A stretch of 64,000 nt of DNA, taken from positions 62,001 through 126,000 of the forward strand of contig JAPLSA010000017.1 of the NCBI GenBank assembly GCA_026398815.1, read 5' to 3'. The notes below the pieces were generated by a model that saw only the letters and a program-made list of their open reading frames with translations, did not search any database and had not been told where the DNA came from. The position numbers and the translations under genes were made by a program. The stretch comes from Gammaproteobacteria bacterium (GTDB taxonomy: Bacteria > Pseudomonadota > Gammaproteobacteria > Nevskiales > Nevskiaceae). Shown one piece after another: positions 1-9,548 of this stretch. How positions within the stretch are numbered: the first letter of the stretch is position 1; every line of letters begins with the position of its first letter.

Positions 1-116
1 GGCGCCAGGTTGGAACTGCCGTCTTCGTTGCTGGTGCTGATCAGCACGACCGGCGTGCCCCAGTAGAGGATCGCGGGCTCGACGGAAACGGTTTCGATGC
101 GGGGGGCTGCAGTCAT
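1..116 (-). CDS. Flavin reductase-like protein, N-terminal part (cut by window start)
   Basis: Only the first 38 or so codons are present; the gene runs leftwards out of the window. The start ATG is at 116-114, read on the minus strand. The peptide begins MTAAPRIETVSVEPAILYWG and continues with TPVVLISTSNEDGSSNLAP, which matches the start of flavin reductase-like FMN-binding proteins (the YWGTPVVLISTxNEDGxxNLAP stretch). Such proteins bind FMN in a split-barrel fold; the substrate cannot be told from this fragment. It is divergent from the secreted GloVer protein, and the 192 bp between them must carry both promoters, though no clear -35/-10 pair stands out. Confidence 0.7.
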   Translation of the reverse strand, partial: MTAAPRIETVSVEPAILYWGTPVVLISTSNEDGSSNLA

Positions 117-308
117 GGGCTCGGCGCTCGCGGTGGTGAAAGTGACGGCAGTCTGCAAGGGCGCCCGGCCGCGCTCACTCCGGTTCTTGCGGCGGTATTC
201 GGTTCATCGATTCATCTGCCGGCGGCGCGCTGGCACGCTTGACTCGCCCCGCGACTGCGCAGACGCTCGTGCGGCCTGGCACCGTCCGCCAGGCCCGGAG
301 ACCACACC

Positions 309-1820
309 ATGACCGTGAATCTCAAATCGCATCAGCCGCACAACACGGCGCTGCGCCTTCGTGATCGCCACACCGCTGCCCGGTGGCTCGCCGCGCTGCT
401 GCTGGCCGGCGCGGCGCCGTCGTTCGCCGACGAGGTCCCCGGCGTGGTGCTGGACGGCTCGTACGCCTTCCTCGGCGGCCCGCAGTTCAGCCTGAACGGC
501 GGCGGCGAGCAGCCGGTCGGACGCCTGGCCCGCGGCCCGGATGGCAGCGTCTACGGCGTGACGGCTGGCTATGGCGCCGGTGACGCGGATTACGGCGAGA
601 TCTCGACGCCGCCCACCATCTTCCGGATCAAGCCGGGTGCCGGCGGCGGCTTCACCACGCTGCACCGCTTTGCCGGCACCCAGGCCCAGGGCGGCTACCT
701 GTTCGGCCCCAGCGATGGCCTGGTGCGCGGCGCCGACGGTCACTACTACGGCACCACCATCGGCGACATCTTCCGCATCACTGCCGACGGCACCTACAGC
801 ATCTTTCACCACTTCGACCCGGCCGGCAGCGAAGGCTTCGGTGGCGCCGCGCTGACCTTGGGGCGCGACGGCCGCCTGTACGGCGTCACCGGCGGCGGCG
901 CCTTCGGCATCTTCCCCAACAGCCTTGGCGGCGTGATCCGGATCGAAGCCGACGGCCAGGTGACGGTGCTGCACCGCTTCACCGGTGCGGAAGGCCGGGC
1001 GCTCGCGATCGGCAACCTGCTGCAGGCGCGCGACGGCAATTTCTATGGCGTCACCTGCTGCGGTGGCGCGGCCGGCGCCGGCAGCCTGTTCCGGATCACT
1101 CCGGCCGGCGACTACACGGTGCTGTACGCCTTCCCGGCAGACCAGGGCGGCCCGAAATCACCGCTGGTGCAGGGCCAGGACGGCGACCTCTACGGCAGCA
1201 CCCAGGGCTATATCGACAGCGAGGGCGAGGAGCGATCGGCCGGCACCGTGTTCAGGATCACGACCGCTGGCGAGGTCCACACGCTGCATGTGTTCTCGGT
1301 GGCGCGTGGCGAAGACGGCATCTACCCCGGCGGGCTGGTTGCCGGTGCCGATGGCCGCGTCTACGGCGTTGCCCGGGGCGGCGGCCGCGCCGGCGGCGGC
1401 GCGCTCTTCAGGATCGATCGGGACGGTCGCTACGAGGCGCTGTACGCCTTCGACGGCGCCCACGGTGCCGGCCCGGCCGCGCCCTTGCTGGAGGTCGGCG
1501 GCAAGCTCTACGGCAGCACGGCCGGCGGCGGCGCCCATGGCGCCGGCACGCTGTTCAAGCTCGATCCCGGCATGGTCACCGTGAAGCTGGCGGCGCTGGC
1601 GACCACCGTTCATGCCGCCACCGATGCCAAGGCCATCCTGGCCTGGACAGCGGCGCGGACCAGCGCCTGCGTGGCGGGCGGGGACTGGGCCGGCAACCGG
1701 CCGGCCAGCGGCGTCGCAGCCGTGCCGACGCCGGCCGTCGGCACCCGCGTCTACACGCTGACCTGCACCGGGCTGAACGAGTCGACGACGGCCCGCGCCA
1801 CCGTGAACGTGTTGCCCTGA
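309..1820 (+). CDS. Secreted GloVer-repeat (choice-of-anchor) protein
   Basis: This 503-aa protein is probably exported: basic residues followed by a hydrophobic run at about 25-38 and a cleavage-like PSFA|DE site near residue 40. The body consists of about seven repeats of roughly 50 residues with the pattern LYGVT-GGG...G-LFRI...G--T-LH-F, typical of the tandem-repeat family with the GloVer motif, which probably folds as a beta-propeller. The last 70 residues contain a Cys-containing Ig-like segment (ACVAGGDW ... YTLTCTG). The start ATG follows a GGAG at a suitable distance. No enzymatic residues are recognisable; the function is unknown, probably binding or a surface role. It stands alone, convergent with the sigma-54 activator gene. 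Confidence 0.8.
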   Translation: MTVNLKSHQPHNTALRLRDRHTAARWLAALLLAGAAPSFADEVPGVVLDGSYAFLGGPQFSLNGGGEQPVGRLARGPDGSVYGVTAGYGAGDADYGEISTPPTIFRIKPGAGGGFTTLHRFAGTQAQGGYLFGPSDGLVRGADGHYYGTTIGDIFRITADGTYSIFHHFDPAGSEGFGGAALTLGRDGRLYGVTGGGAFGIFPNSLGGVIRIEADGQVTVLHRFTGAEGRALAIGNLLQARDGNFYGVTCCGGAAGAGSLFRITPAGDYTVLYAFPADQGGPKSPLVQGQDGDLYGSTQGYIDSEGEERSAGTVFRITTAGEVHTLHVFSVARGEDGIYPGGLVAGADGRVYGVARGGGRAGGGALFRIDRDGRYEALYAFDGAHGAGPAAPLLEVGGKLYGSTAGGGAHGAGTLFKLDPGMVTVKLAALATTVHAATDAKAILAWTAARTSACVAGGDWAGNRPASGVAAVPTPAVGTRVYTLTCTGLNESTTARATVNVLP

Positions 1821-1862
1821 TGCGGACGCCCTGAAGTCTGCGCCAGCCGGCCGTGGCCAGCC

Positions 1863-3863
<2,001 letters not shown>

Positions 3864-3928
3864 GGCACGACTCCTGTCATCAGCGACGCCGTCGTGGGCA
3901 CGCGGCGCCGGGCCCTGCGGATGGATCG

Positions 3929-5380
3929 CTAGCGGCGCTGCTGCCGGCGCTGCGCCAGACGATCACGGAACGACTGCGGTGCCGGCCGCAGCGGCGCCCG
4001 CGCCAGCGTCCAGCCGCCTTGCCACGGCGGCGTCAGCCAGTTCAGCCGGGCAGCGAACCAGACCAGCAGCCGATAGAGCACGGGATGGCTGTAGAGCAAT
4101 CGCCAGGCTTTCCAGGCCAGGGCTTCGGCCCATTGCCGCACCTCGCCCTGCCCGCGCAGCGCCTGCTGCGGCGGCGTCGCCGATTGGGCAACGCTGTGGC
4201 GGCCGGCTTCGCGCAGCCGCATCAGCAGATCGGGAATCGGGATGCCGACCGGACAGACCTCGCCGCAGGCGCCGCACAGGCTCGATGCCGTCGGCAGGTC
4301 GCGGGTCTCGTGCAGGCTCTGCAGGTGCGGCGAGATGATCGCGCCGATCGGCCCCGGATAGGTGGTGCCATAGCTCAGGCCGCCGATCCGCGTGTAGACC
4401 GGGCAATGGTTCATGCAGGCGCCGCAGCGGATGCATTGCAGCGTGGCCCGGAAGCGCTGTTCGCGGTAGGCCTGGGTGCGGCCGTTGTCGAGCAGGATCA
4501 GGTGCATCTCGCGCGGGCCGTCCTTCTCGCCCGGCCGGCGCGGGCCGGTCAGCACGTTCAGGTAGGTGGTGATCGCCTGCCCGGTCGCCGAGCGGGTCAG
4601 CAGCGCGAACAGCGGCGCGACGTGCTCCAGCTTTTCGATCACCTTCTCGATGCCGGTGATCGCGATGTGGACGTCCGGCACCGAGGTGCACAGCCGGCCG
4701 TTGCCTTCGTTCTCGACCAGCACCAGCGAGCCGGTCTCGGCGACCATGAAGTTGACGCCGGACACGCCGATGCGGGCGCTGGCGAACTTGTCGCGCAGCG
4801 CGCGGCGGCCGATGGCGATCAGTTCGTTGACGTCATCGGTCAGCGGCGCGCCGTCGATGTGTTCGTGGAAGATCTCGGCGACATCGCGCTTGGTCTTGTG
4901 GATCGCCGGCATGATGATGTGGCTCGGCCGGTCGCCGTCGAGCTGCAGGATGTACTCACCCATGTCGGTCTCGACGCAGTCGATGCCCTGCGCGGCCATC
5001 GCATGGTTCAGCTCGATCTCCTCGCTGACCATCGACTTGCCCTTGACCATCAGCTGGGCGTCGTGACGCCGAGCCAGATCCAGGAAGATCGCGTTGGCGT
5101 CGGCGGCCGTCTCCGCCCAGTGCACCTGCACGCCCAGCGCGGTCAGCCGTTCCTCGAGCTGCACCAGCAGCTCCGGCAGCCGGGCCAGCGCGTGCTGGCG
5201 CACCGCTTCGCCAACCCGGCGCAGCTGCTCGAAGGCAGCCGGATCGGGGAACTGCCGGGCCCGGCGTTCGATCAGGAAATCCATCGCGCCGCTGAAGCTG
5301 TCGCGCAGCTTCGGATCGTTCAGCGCAGCCCGGGCGTTGGCGTGGAAATCGGCCAGCTTGATCGGCGCTTCAGCGTGCAT
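3929..5380 (-). CDS. lutB: LutB/LldF: iron-sulfur subunit of L-lactate oxidation complex
   Basis: This 483-aa protein is the largest subunit of the LutABC (LldEFG) complex, which oxidises L-lactate to pyruvate in the cytoplasm. It has an N-terminal LUD domain (VKGKSMVSEEIELNHAM region) and, in the C-terminal half, two 4Fe-4S ligand sets: CIRCGACMNHCP near residue 310 and CGACGEVCPVGIP near 370. The start overlaps the end of lutC by 11 bp, so the two are translationally coupled. Length agrees with the family (about 470-480). The C-terminal tail is arginine-rich. In the classical order lutB lies between A and C; here it is last. Confidence 0.95.
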   Translation of the reverse strand: MHAEAPIKLADFHANARAALNDPKLRDSFSGAMDFLIERRARQFPDPAAFEQLRRVGEAVRQHALARLPELLVQLEERLTALGVQVHWAETAADANAIFLDLARRHDAQLMVKGKSMVSEEIELNHAMAAQGIDCVETDMGEYILQLDGDRPSHIIMPAIHKTKRDVAEIFHEHIDGAPLTDDVNELIAIGRRALRDKFASARIGVSGVNFMVAETGSLVLVENEGNGRLCTSVPDVHIAITGIEKVIEKLEHVAPLFALLTRSATGQAITTYLNVLTGPRRPGEKDGPREMHLILLDNGRTQAYREQRFRATLQCIRCGACMNHCPVYTRIGGLSYGTTYPGPIGAIISPHLQSLHETRDLPTASSLCGACGEVCPVGIPIPDLLMRLREAGRHSVAQSATPPQQALRGQGEVRQWAEALAWKAWRLLYSHPVLYRLLVWFAARLNWLTPPWQGGWTLARAPLRPAPQSFRDRLAQRRQQRR

Positions 5381-6068
5381 CGGCGTCTCCGTTCTGCACC
5401 AGCAGGATCACCAGTTCGCGCGGCCCGTGCGCGCCGTAGACCAGCAGGCGCTGGATGTCGGCGGTCTTCGACGGACCCGTGATGGTCAGCAGATTGCTCG
5501 GCATCGCCTGCGCCCAGCCGTAGTGGCGAATTGCCGCCAGCAGCGAATCGTGCAGCGCCTGCTCATGCAGCAGCGCGATGTGCAACGGCGGCACCAGCGA
5601 CAGCGTGCGCGGCTCCTCGACCCCGGGCTGCAGCAGCAGGCTGCCGCTGGCAGCGATGCCGCTGAGCGTGGTGGTGATGCCGGCGTCGGCGGCGAACAGC
5701 TCCGGCTTCAATGCAGCCAGCTCGCGATCGAACCAGCGCAGCTGGTCCGCCGGCACGGTGGCCTGCAAGGTCGCCGCAATCGGGCTGCCGGGGCCGGCGA
5801 ACAGCTGGCGCACGCCGCGCGCGCGCAGCAGCGCCAGCAGCTGCACCGGCCAGTCGAGCGGCGTGGTTTCGATGACCTCGGCCTGCCAGCTGCGGGCATG
5901 GCGGATGAAGCGCTGCCGGCGGCTTTCGCCGGCCGGCTCGGCGACCAGCGGCGCCAGCGCCGCATCGACCTCCGGTACGCCTACGCCGGCAGGCTCGCGC
6001 CGTGCCTCGTGCAGCCGCGCGAAGATCGCCGATCGGGCGCGCTGCGATGCCGAGCCTGAAACGTTCAT
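5370..6068 (-). CDS. lutC: LutC/LldG: LUD-domain subunit of L-lactate oxidation complex
   Basis: A 232-aa LUD-domain protein. The ATG at 6068 overlaps the lutA stop as ATGA; the reading frame continues upstream inside lutA, but those residues bear no resemblance to the family. Typical features are the SGSLLL-PGVEEPRTLSLVPPLHIALL stretch and the C-terminal ITGPSKTADIQRLLVYGAHGP stretch (split here for length), both conserved in LutC, where the latter contains the SKTADIE-like signature. It probably forms a complex with LutA and LutB. Its position between lutA and lutB departs from the common A-B-C order. Confidence 0.93.
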   Translation of the reverse strand: MNVSGSASQRARSAIFARLHEARREPAGVGVPEVDAALAPLVAEPAGESRRQRFIRHARSWQAEVIETTPLDWPVQLLALLRARGVRQLFAGPGSPIAATLQATVPADQLRWFDRELAALKPELFAADAGITTTLSGIAASGSLLLQPGVEEPRTLSLVPPLHIALLHEQALHDSLLAAIRHYGWAQAMPSNLLTITGPSKTADIQRLLVYGAHGPRELVILLVQNGDADAR

Positions 6069-6859
6069 CGCCCGGCCCCTTCGCCAGCGCTGGCGTCCAG
6101 CCGTTCGCGGATCAGGCTGGCGATATGGCGGCCGCGCTGCGGTTCGCGGCGCTTCTCCAGCATCAGGTTCAGGCTCAACAGGCAGCCGCAATCGGCGCTG
6201 ACCATCGCATCGCAGCCGGTGGCGCGGATGGCGTCGAGCTTGTCCGAGGTCATCGCTGCCGAGATCTCCGGATGCTTCACCGAGAAGGTGCCGCCGAAGC
6301 CGCAGCATTCGAACTCATGGGCCTGCACCACCAGCTCCACGCCCGGCAGCCGTTGCAGCAGCGCCCGGCCGCACTCCAGCGTGCCCATCTCGCGGCGCGC
6401 GCTGCAGGCCGTGTGCAGCGCCACCCGCAACGGGCTGCGGCGGGCATGCGCCAGGTTCAGATCGGCGACGTTCAGCAGGTAATCGGTGAACTCGATGGTC
6501 CGCGCGGCGATTCCTTCGGCCTTGGCCAGACGCAGCGGATCGTTGGCGAACAGCTTCGGCCAGTGGTGCTTGAGCATGCCGCAGCAGGAACCGGATGGCA
6601 CCACGATCGGCCACGGCTCCGGGAACAGGTCGAGCTGGGCCGCCGCGACCTTGGCTGCTTCCTCGGGAAAGCCGGTGGTGTACGCCGGCTGGCCGCAGCA
6701 GGTCTGGCGCAGCGGCACATGCACGGTGACGCCGCTGCGTTCGAGCACGTCGATGGCATCGATGCCGGCATCCGGCGCGAACATGTCGATCACGCAGGTG
6801 GCGAAGAAATACACGTTGGGCGCGCTGCGGTGCATCGCGGTGCCAGCTGCTGCAGACAT
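6065..6859 (-). CDS. lutA: LutA/LldE: CCG-domain subunit of L-lactate oxidation complex
   Basis: A 264-aa protein with two cysteine-rich CCG domains. The first has TCCGQPAY near residue 50 and SGSCCGMLK near 85; the second has TACSARR and ECCGFGGTFSVKHPE. These pairs bind iron-sulfur cofactors in LldE and HdrB-like proteins. The ATG at 6859 is supported by a perfect GGAGGA six bases upstream; longer frames to 7279 would run through the promoter and the divergent regulator. It is the first gene of lutA-lutC-lutB, expressed divergently from the FadR-family regulator across a shared region holding an operator palindrome. Confidence 0.95.
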   Translation of the reverse strand: MSAAAGTAMHRSAPNVYFFATCVIDMFAPDAGIDAIDVLERSGVTVHVPLRQTCCGQPAYTTGFPEEAAKVAAAQLDLFPEPWPIVVPSGSCCGMLKHHWPKLFANDPLRLAKAEGIAARTIEFTDYLLNVADLNLAHARRSPLRVALHTACSARREMGTLECGRALLQRLPGVELVVQAHEFECCGFGGTFSVKHPEISAAMTSDKLDAIRATGCDAMVSADCGCLLSLNLMLEKRREPQRGRHIASLIRERLDASAGEGAGR

Positions 6860-6948
6860 CGTTTTCCTCCTGGAACGCTTCCGGCGAGCCGCCGGCGCAA
6901 TCGCGTGGTGATGACCGGCAGTCTGGTCGCCGACCCGGCAGCTGTGAT

Positions 6949-6963
6949 ATTGGTCCGACCAAT
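6949..6963. promoter_or_regulatory. PdhR/LldR-type operator palindrome
   Basis: Perfect inverted repeat ATTGGT-CCG-ACCAAT with a 3-bp centre. This is the TTGGT-N3-ACCAA shape bound by FadR-subfamily GntR regulators such as PdhR and LldR. It ends 17 bp before the regulator's start codon and is about 90 bp from lutA, so one dimer could govern both divergent units. A weaker GGTC-GCC-GACC palindrome lies about 20 bp to the left (6926-6935) and could be a secondary site. Confidence 0.7.
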
Positions 6964-6980
6964 TTCGAGAGCACCGGCCG

Positions 6981-7685
6981 ATGCACGACAACGATCTGTC
7001 CCGTGGCGATGCGATGGCCGAAGCGATCGAGCGCGCCATCGTCGCCCGCGAGTTCGAAGGCCGGCTGCCGCCGGAACGGGTGCTGGCGGCGCGCTTCCGG
7101 GTATCGCGCGGCACCGTGCGGGAAGCGATCGGCAAGCTGGTGGCGCGCGGCCTGCTGAGCCGCCGGCAAGGCGCCGGCACCTTCATCCTCGACGACACCG
7201 ATCGCCGCACCGCCGAGATCTGGTCGGACATGGTCGAGCGGCATCCCCGGCTGCAGGAAAGCCTGATCGAGTTCCGCACGATGATGGAATGCCGCAGCGC
7301 CGAGCTGGCGGCGACGCGGCATACCGCCGCCGATCGCCGACGCTTGCAGCAAGTGGCGCGCGATGTCGATGCCGCCTACGGCGCCAGTGACCGGCGCGCC
7401 CAGATCGAGGCCGACGTGGCCTACCACCGCGCCATTGCCGACGCCGCGCACAACCCGGTTTTTTCCTACCTGATGGGTTCGCTACTGAACCTGCTGCACG
7501 ACCACGTCCAGCTCAGCATTGCCGGCCTGCAGCCGGACACCGAACCGTCGCGGCAGCTGCGTGCGCAGCATCAGGCCCTGATCGACGCCATCCTGTCCCG
7601 CGATGTCGCCGCCGCTGGCCGTGCCGCCGGCCGGCACATGGACTACGTGCGGGTGCAGCTCAACGATCTGCGCGGCGCCGCGTAA
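6981..7685 (+). CDS. lldR: FadR-subfamily GntR regulator, probable LldR/LutR
   Basis: A 234-aa transcription factor with an N-terminal winged helix (PPERVLAARFRVSRGTVREAIGKLVARGLLSRRQGAGTF spans about residues 30-70) and a C-terminal all-helical FCD ligand domain, with the metal-site style residues of this family (EADVAYHRAIADAAHNP, HQALIDAIL, AGRHMDYV). It is divergent from lutA with a matching operator between them, the usual arrangement for the lactate-responsive repressor LldR. The ligand is inferred only from this neighbourhood. It converges on the TolB/TPR gene with an 18-bp gap. Confidence 0.88.
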   Translation: MHDNDLSRGDAMAEAIERAIVAREFEGRLPPERVLAARFRVSRGTVREAIGKLVARGLLSRRQGAGTFILDDTDRRTAEIWSDMVERHPRLQESLIEFRTMMECRSAELAATRHTAADRRRLQQVARDVDAAYGASDRRAQIEADVAYHRAIADAAHNPVFSYLMGSLLNLLHDHVQLSIAGLQPDTEPSRQLRAQHQALIDAILSRDVAAAGRAAGRHMDYVRVQLNDLRGAA

Positions 7686-7703
7686 GCCGCTGTCACGGTC
7701 GCG

Positions 7704-9548
7704 TCAGGGCACAACGGCGGTCTGATTCTGTCGGGCGATCTTCGCCTCCGCCTTCGCCAGAGCCTGCTTGAAGCGTGGCTCGTCGCGATAGCCATCCCAG
7801 ATCGGCGACAGCCGCAGGTCGGCGAGGTTCTGCGCCGTTGGATCGTCGGCCAGCGTGGCCAGCGCGTCGAGCGCTTCGTCACGCAAACCCGCCAGCGCCA
7901 GGATGCTCGCCTGCGCGTCGCGCGTCGCGAAGCGCGCGATCTGATCGTTGCCAGCCGACTCGACCGCCATCCGGGCGTCGCGTCGCGCCGCTTCGGAATC
8001 ACCGAGGCCGGCTTCGATCATCGCCAGACTGGCTAGCAGGGCACTGTCGCCACCCAGGCGCTCGCGCAAGGCGGTAATACGGGCAAGGCCTTCCTCGAAG
8101 GTGGCCTTTGCCGCCTTCTCATCGCCCTGCCAGCGCTGGGACCAGCCGAGCAAGGGGTAGTAATCCAGGGTGCCGCCGTCCAGTTTGAAATCCGGCGCCG
8201 CCAGCGCCGCGTGGTAGCCCGCGATGACGGTGGAAAAATCACGGCGAAACGTCGCCAGCAGCAGCTTGACCCGCATCATCCAGGCGCTTTCGATGTCGAG
8301 CAGCTGCGAATCGACCATGCGACCTGCCGACTCGAGGTCGCCCTCGAGCAGATAGCTATCGGCCTTCTGGAAGATCAGAACGACATTGCCCGGATTCAGC
8401 GCGAGTCCACGGTCGAGCCAGATCCGGGAGGCCTCTGTGCGGCCGAGAATCGACAGCGATTGGACCAGCATCGACACGAAGGAGATGTTGCCGGGATCGA
8501 GCGCGATCGCCTGCTGCAGCAGCTCGACCGATCGCTCGTAGTGGCCGGCGCGACGTTCCACGAGCCCGCGCGCGCCGAACACTTCGGCGCTGTTCGGCAG
8601 GCGCTGGCCGGCTTCAGCAAACGCTACGCGCGCGCCGTCGAAATCGAGCGTTCGATAGAGCAGATAGCCGCGCGCCAGCCAGCTTTCGGCGGCTTCCGGT
8701 GCCAGCTCCATCGCCTTGGCCGCCTCACTGCGTGACGCGTCGAGGCGCCCGCTGTCGAGATCCAGCCTGTTGAAGTGGATCAGGCCGTCGACGATCGACT
8801 TGTAGGCCCAGGCCTGCGCGAAGCCCGGATCGAGGCGCACGGCTTCGGCGAAATTCTCCGATGCCGCGCGCAGCAGCACCGGCGAGAACGCGGCCTTGTG
8901 GCCTTCGAGGCCGCGCAGGTAGGCGTCGTAGGCGGCCGGGTTCAGGGTCGGCTTGCGCGCCAGCTGCTGCTGCTCTTCGCCGCTGAGCCGGGTGTCCAGC
9001 GTCCGGGCAATGGCGGTGGCCACCTCGCCCTGCACGCCGAGGATGTCGTCGGTGCTGCGATCGTAGATTTCGCCCCACAGATGGCTGTCGTCGGCGGCGC
9101 GGATCAGCTGCACATTGATCCGGACCTTGTTGCCGACCTTCTGGACACTGCCTTCGAGGATATGCGCCACGCCCAGCTTCGCCGCGATGTCCTTGAGATT
9201 GCCCGGATGGCCGCCGTACTCGGCGGTCGAGGTTCGCGAGGTCACCCGCAGCCCGCCGACCTTGGCCAGCCGGGTCAGGATCTCGTCCTGGATGCCGGTG
9301 GCGAAGTAGGCGTTGTCGGCATCCGCCGACAGGTTCTCGAACGGCAGCACGGCGATCGACTTGTCAGCGGTGGCGGCGGTGCGCGACGGCGTCAGCAGCC
9401 GGTCGGTCAGCAGCAGCACCACGGCCAGCGCCAGCACCGCGATGATCCAGCGATCCATCGTCTTGCCGGTCTGCCGGGCGGCGTAGAACAGCGCTGCGCG
9501 GTGGACGTTGCGGCGCTGCAGTTCGGCAACGAAATTGCGCGTGCTCAC
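7704..9548 (-). CDS. Membrane-anchored TolB-like/TPR protein, paralogue 2
   Basis: A 614-aa protein that starts at GTG 9548, inside the stop of the previous gene (GTGA overlap). It opens with VAELQRRNVHRAALFYAARQ, a motif shared by a large proteobacterial family of adenylate-cyclase-like or regulatory TPR proteins, then has one membrane helix (IIAVLALAVVLLLTDRLL). Next comes the TolB-like N-terminal/FlgO-like domain (KSIAVLPFENLSADADNAYF ... LEGSVQKVGNKVRINVQLI) at about 70-200, then TPR repeats to the end. Relatives usually have several more membrane helices between the LQRRNV motif and this helix; here they are deleted in frame. Third gene of a coupled three-gene unit. No cyclase or kinase domain is present; function unknown. 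Confidence 0.8.
   Translation of the reverse strand: MSTRNFVAELQRRNVHRAALFYAARQTGKTMDRWIIAVLALAVVLLLTDRLLTPSRTAATADKSIAVLPFENLSADADNAYFATGIQDEILTRLAKVGGLRVTSRTSTAEYGGHPGNLKDIAAKLGVAHILEGSVQKVGNKVRINVQLIRAADDSHLWGEIYDRSTDDILGVQGEVATAIARTLDTRLSGEEQQQLARKPTLNPAAYDAYLRGLEGHKAAFSPVLLRAASENFAEAVRLDPGFAQAWAYKSIVDGLIHFNRLDLDSGRLDASRSEAAKAMELAPEAAESWLARGYLLYRTLDFDGARVAFAEAGQRLPNSAEVFGARGLVERRAGHYERSVELLQQAIALDPGNISFVSMLVQSLSILGRTEASRIWLDRGLALNPGNVVLIFQKADSYLLEGDLESAGRMVDSQLLDIESAWMMRVKLLLATFRRDFSTVIAGYHAALAAPDFKLDGGTLDYYPLLGWSQRWQGDEKAAKATFEEGLARITALRERLGGDSALLASLAMIEAGLGDSEAARRDARMAVESAGNDQIARFATRDAQASILALAGLRDEALDALATLADDPTAQNLADLRLSPIWDGYRDEPRFKQALAKAEAKIARQNQTAVVP
9338..9479. repeat. 142-bp exact direct repeat, copy A (in paralogue 2)
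   Basis: Identical over all 142 bp to 13062-13203 by direct comparison. It encodes the membrane helix and the first residues of the TolB-like domain of paralogue 2. Outside the block the two genes differ at many positions. Confidence 0.95.

Noticed and set aside
229-250. Possible sigma-54 promoter (TGGCACG) before the GloVer gene
   Set aside because: The GG and GC elements are 12 rather than 10 bases apart and the TTGC box is missing.
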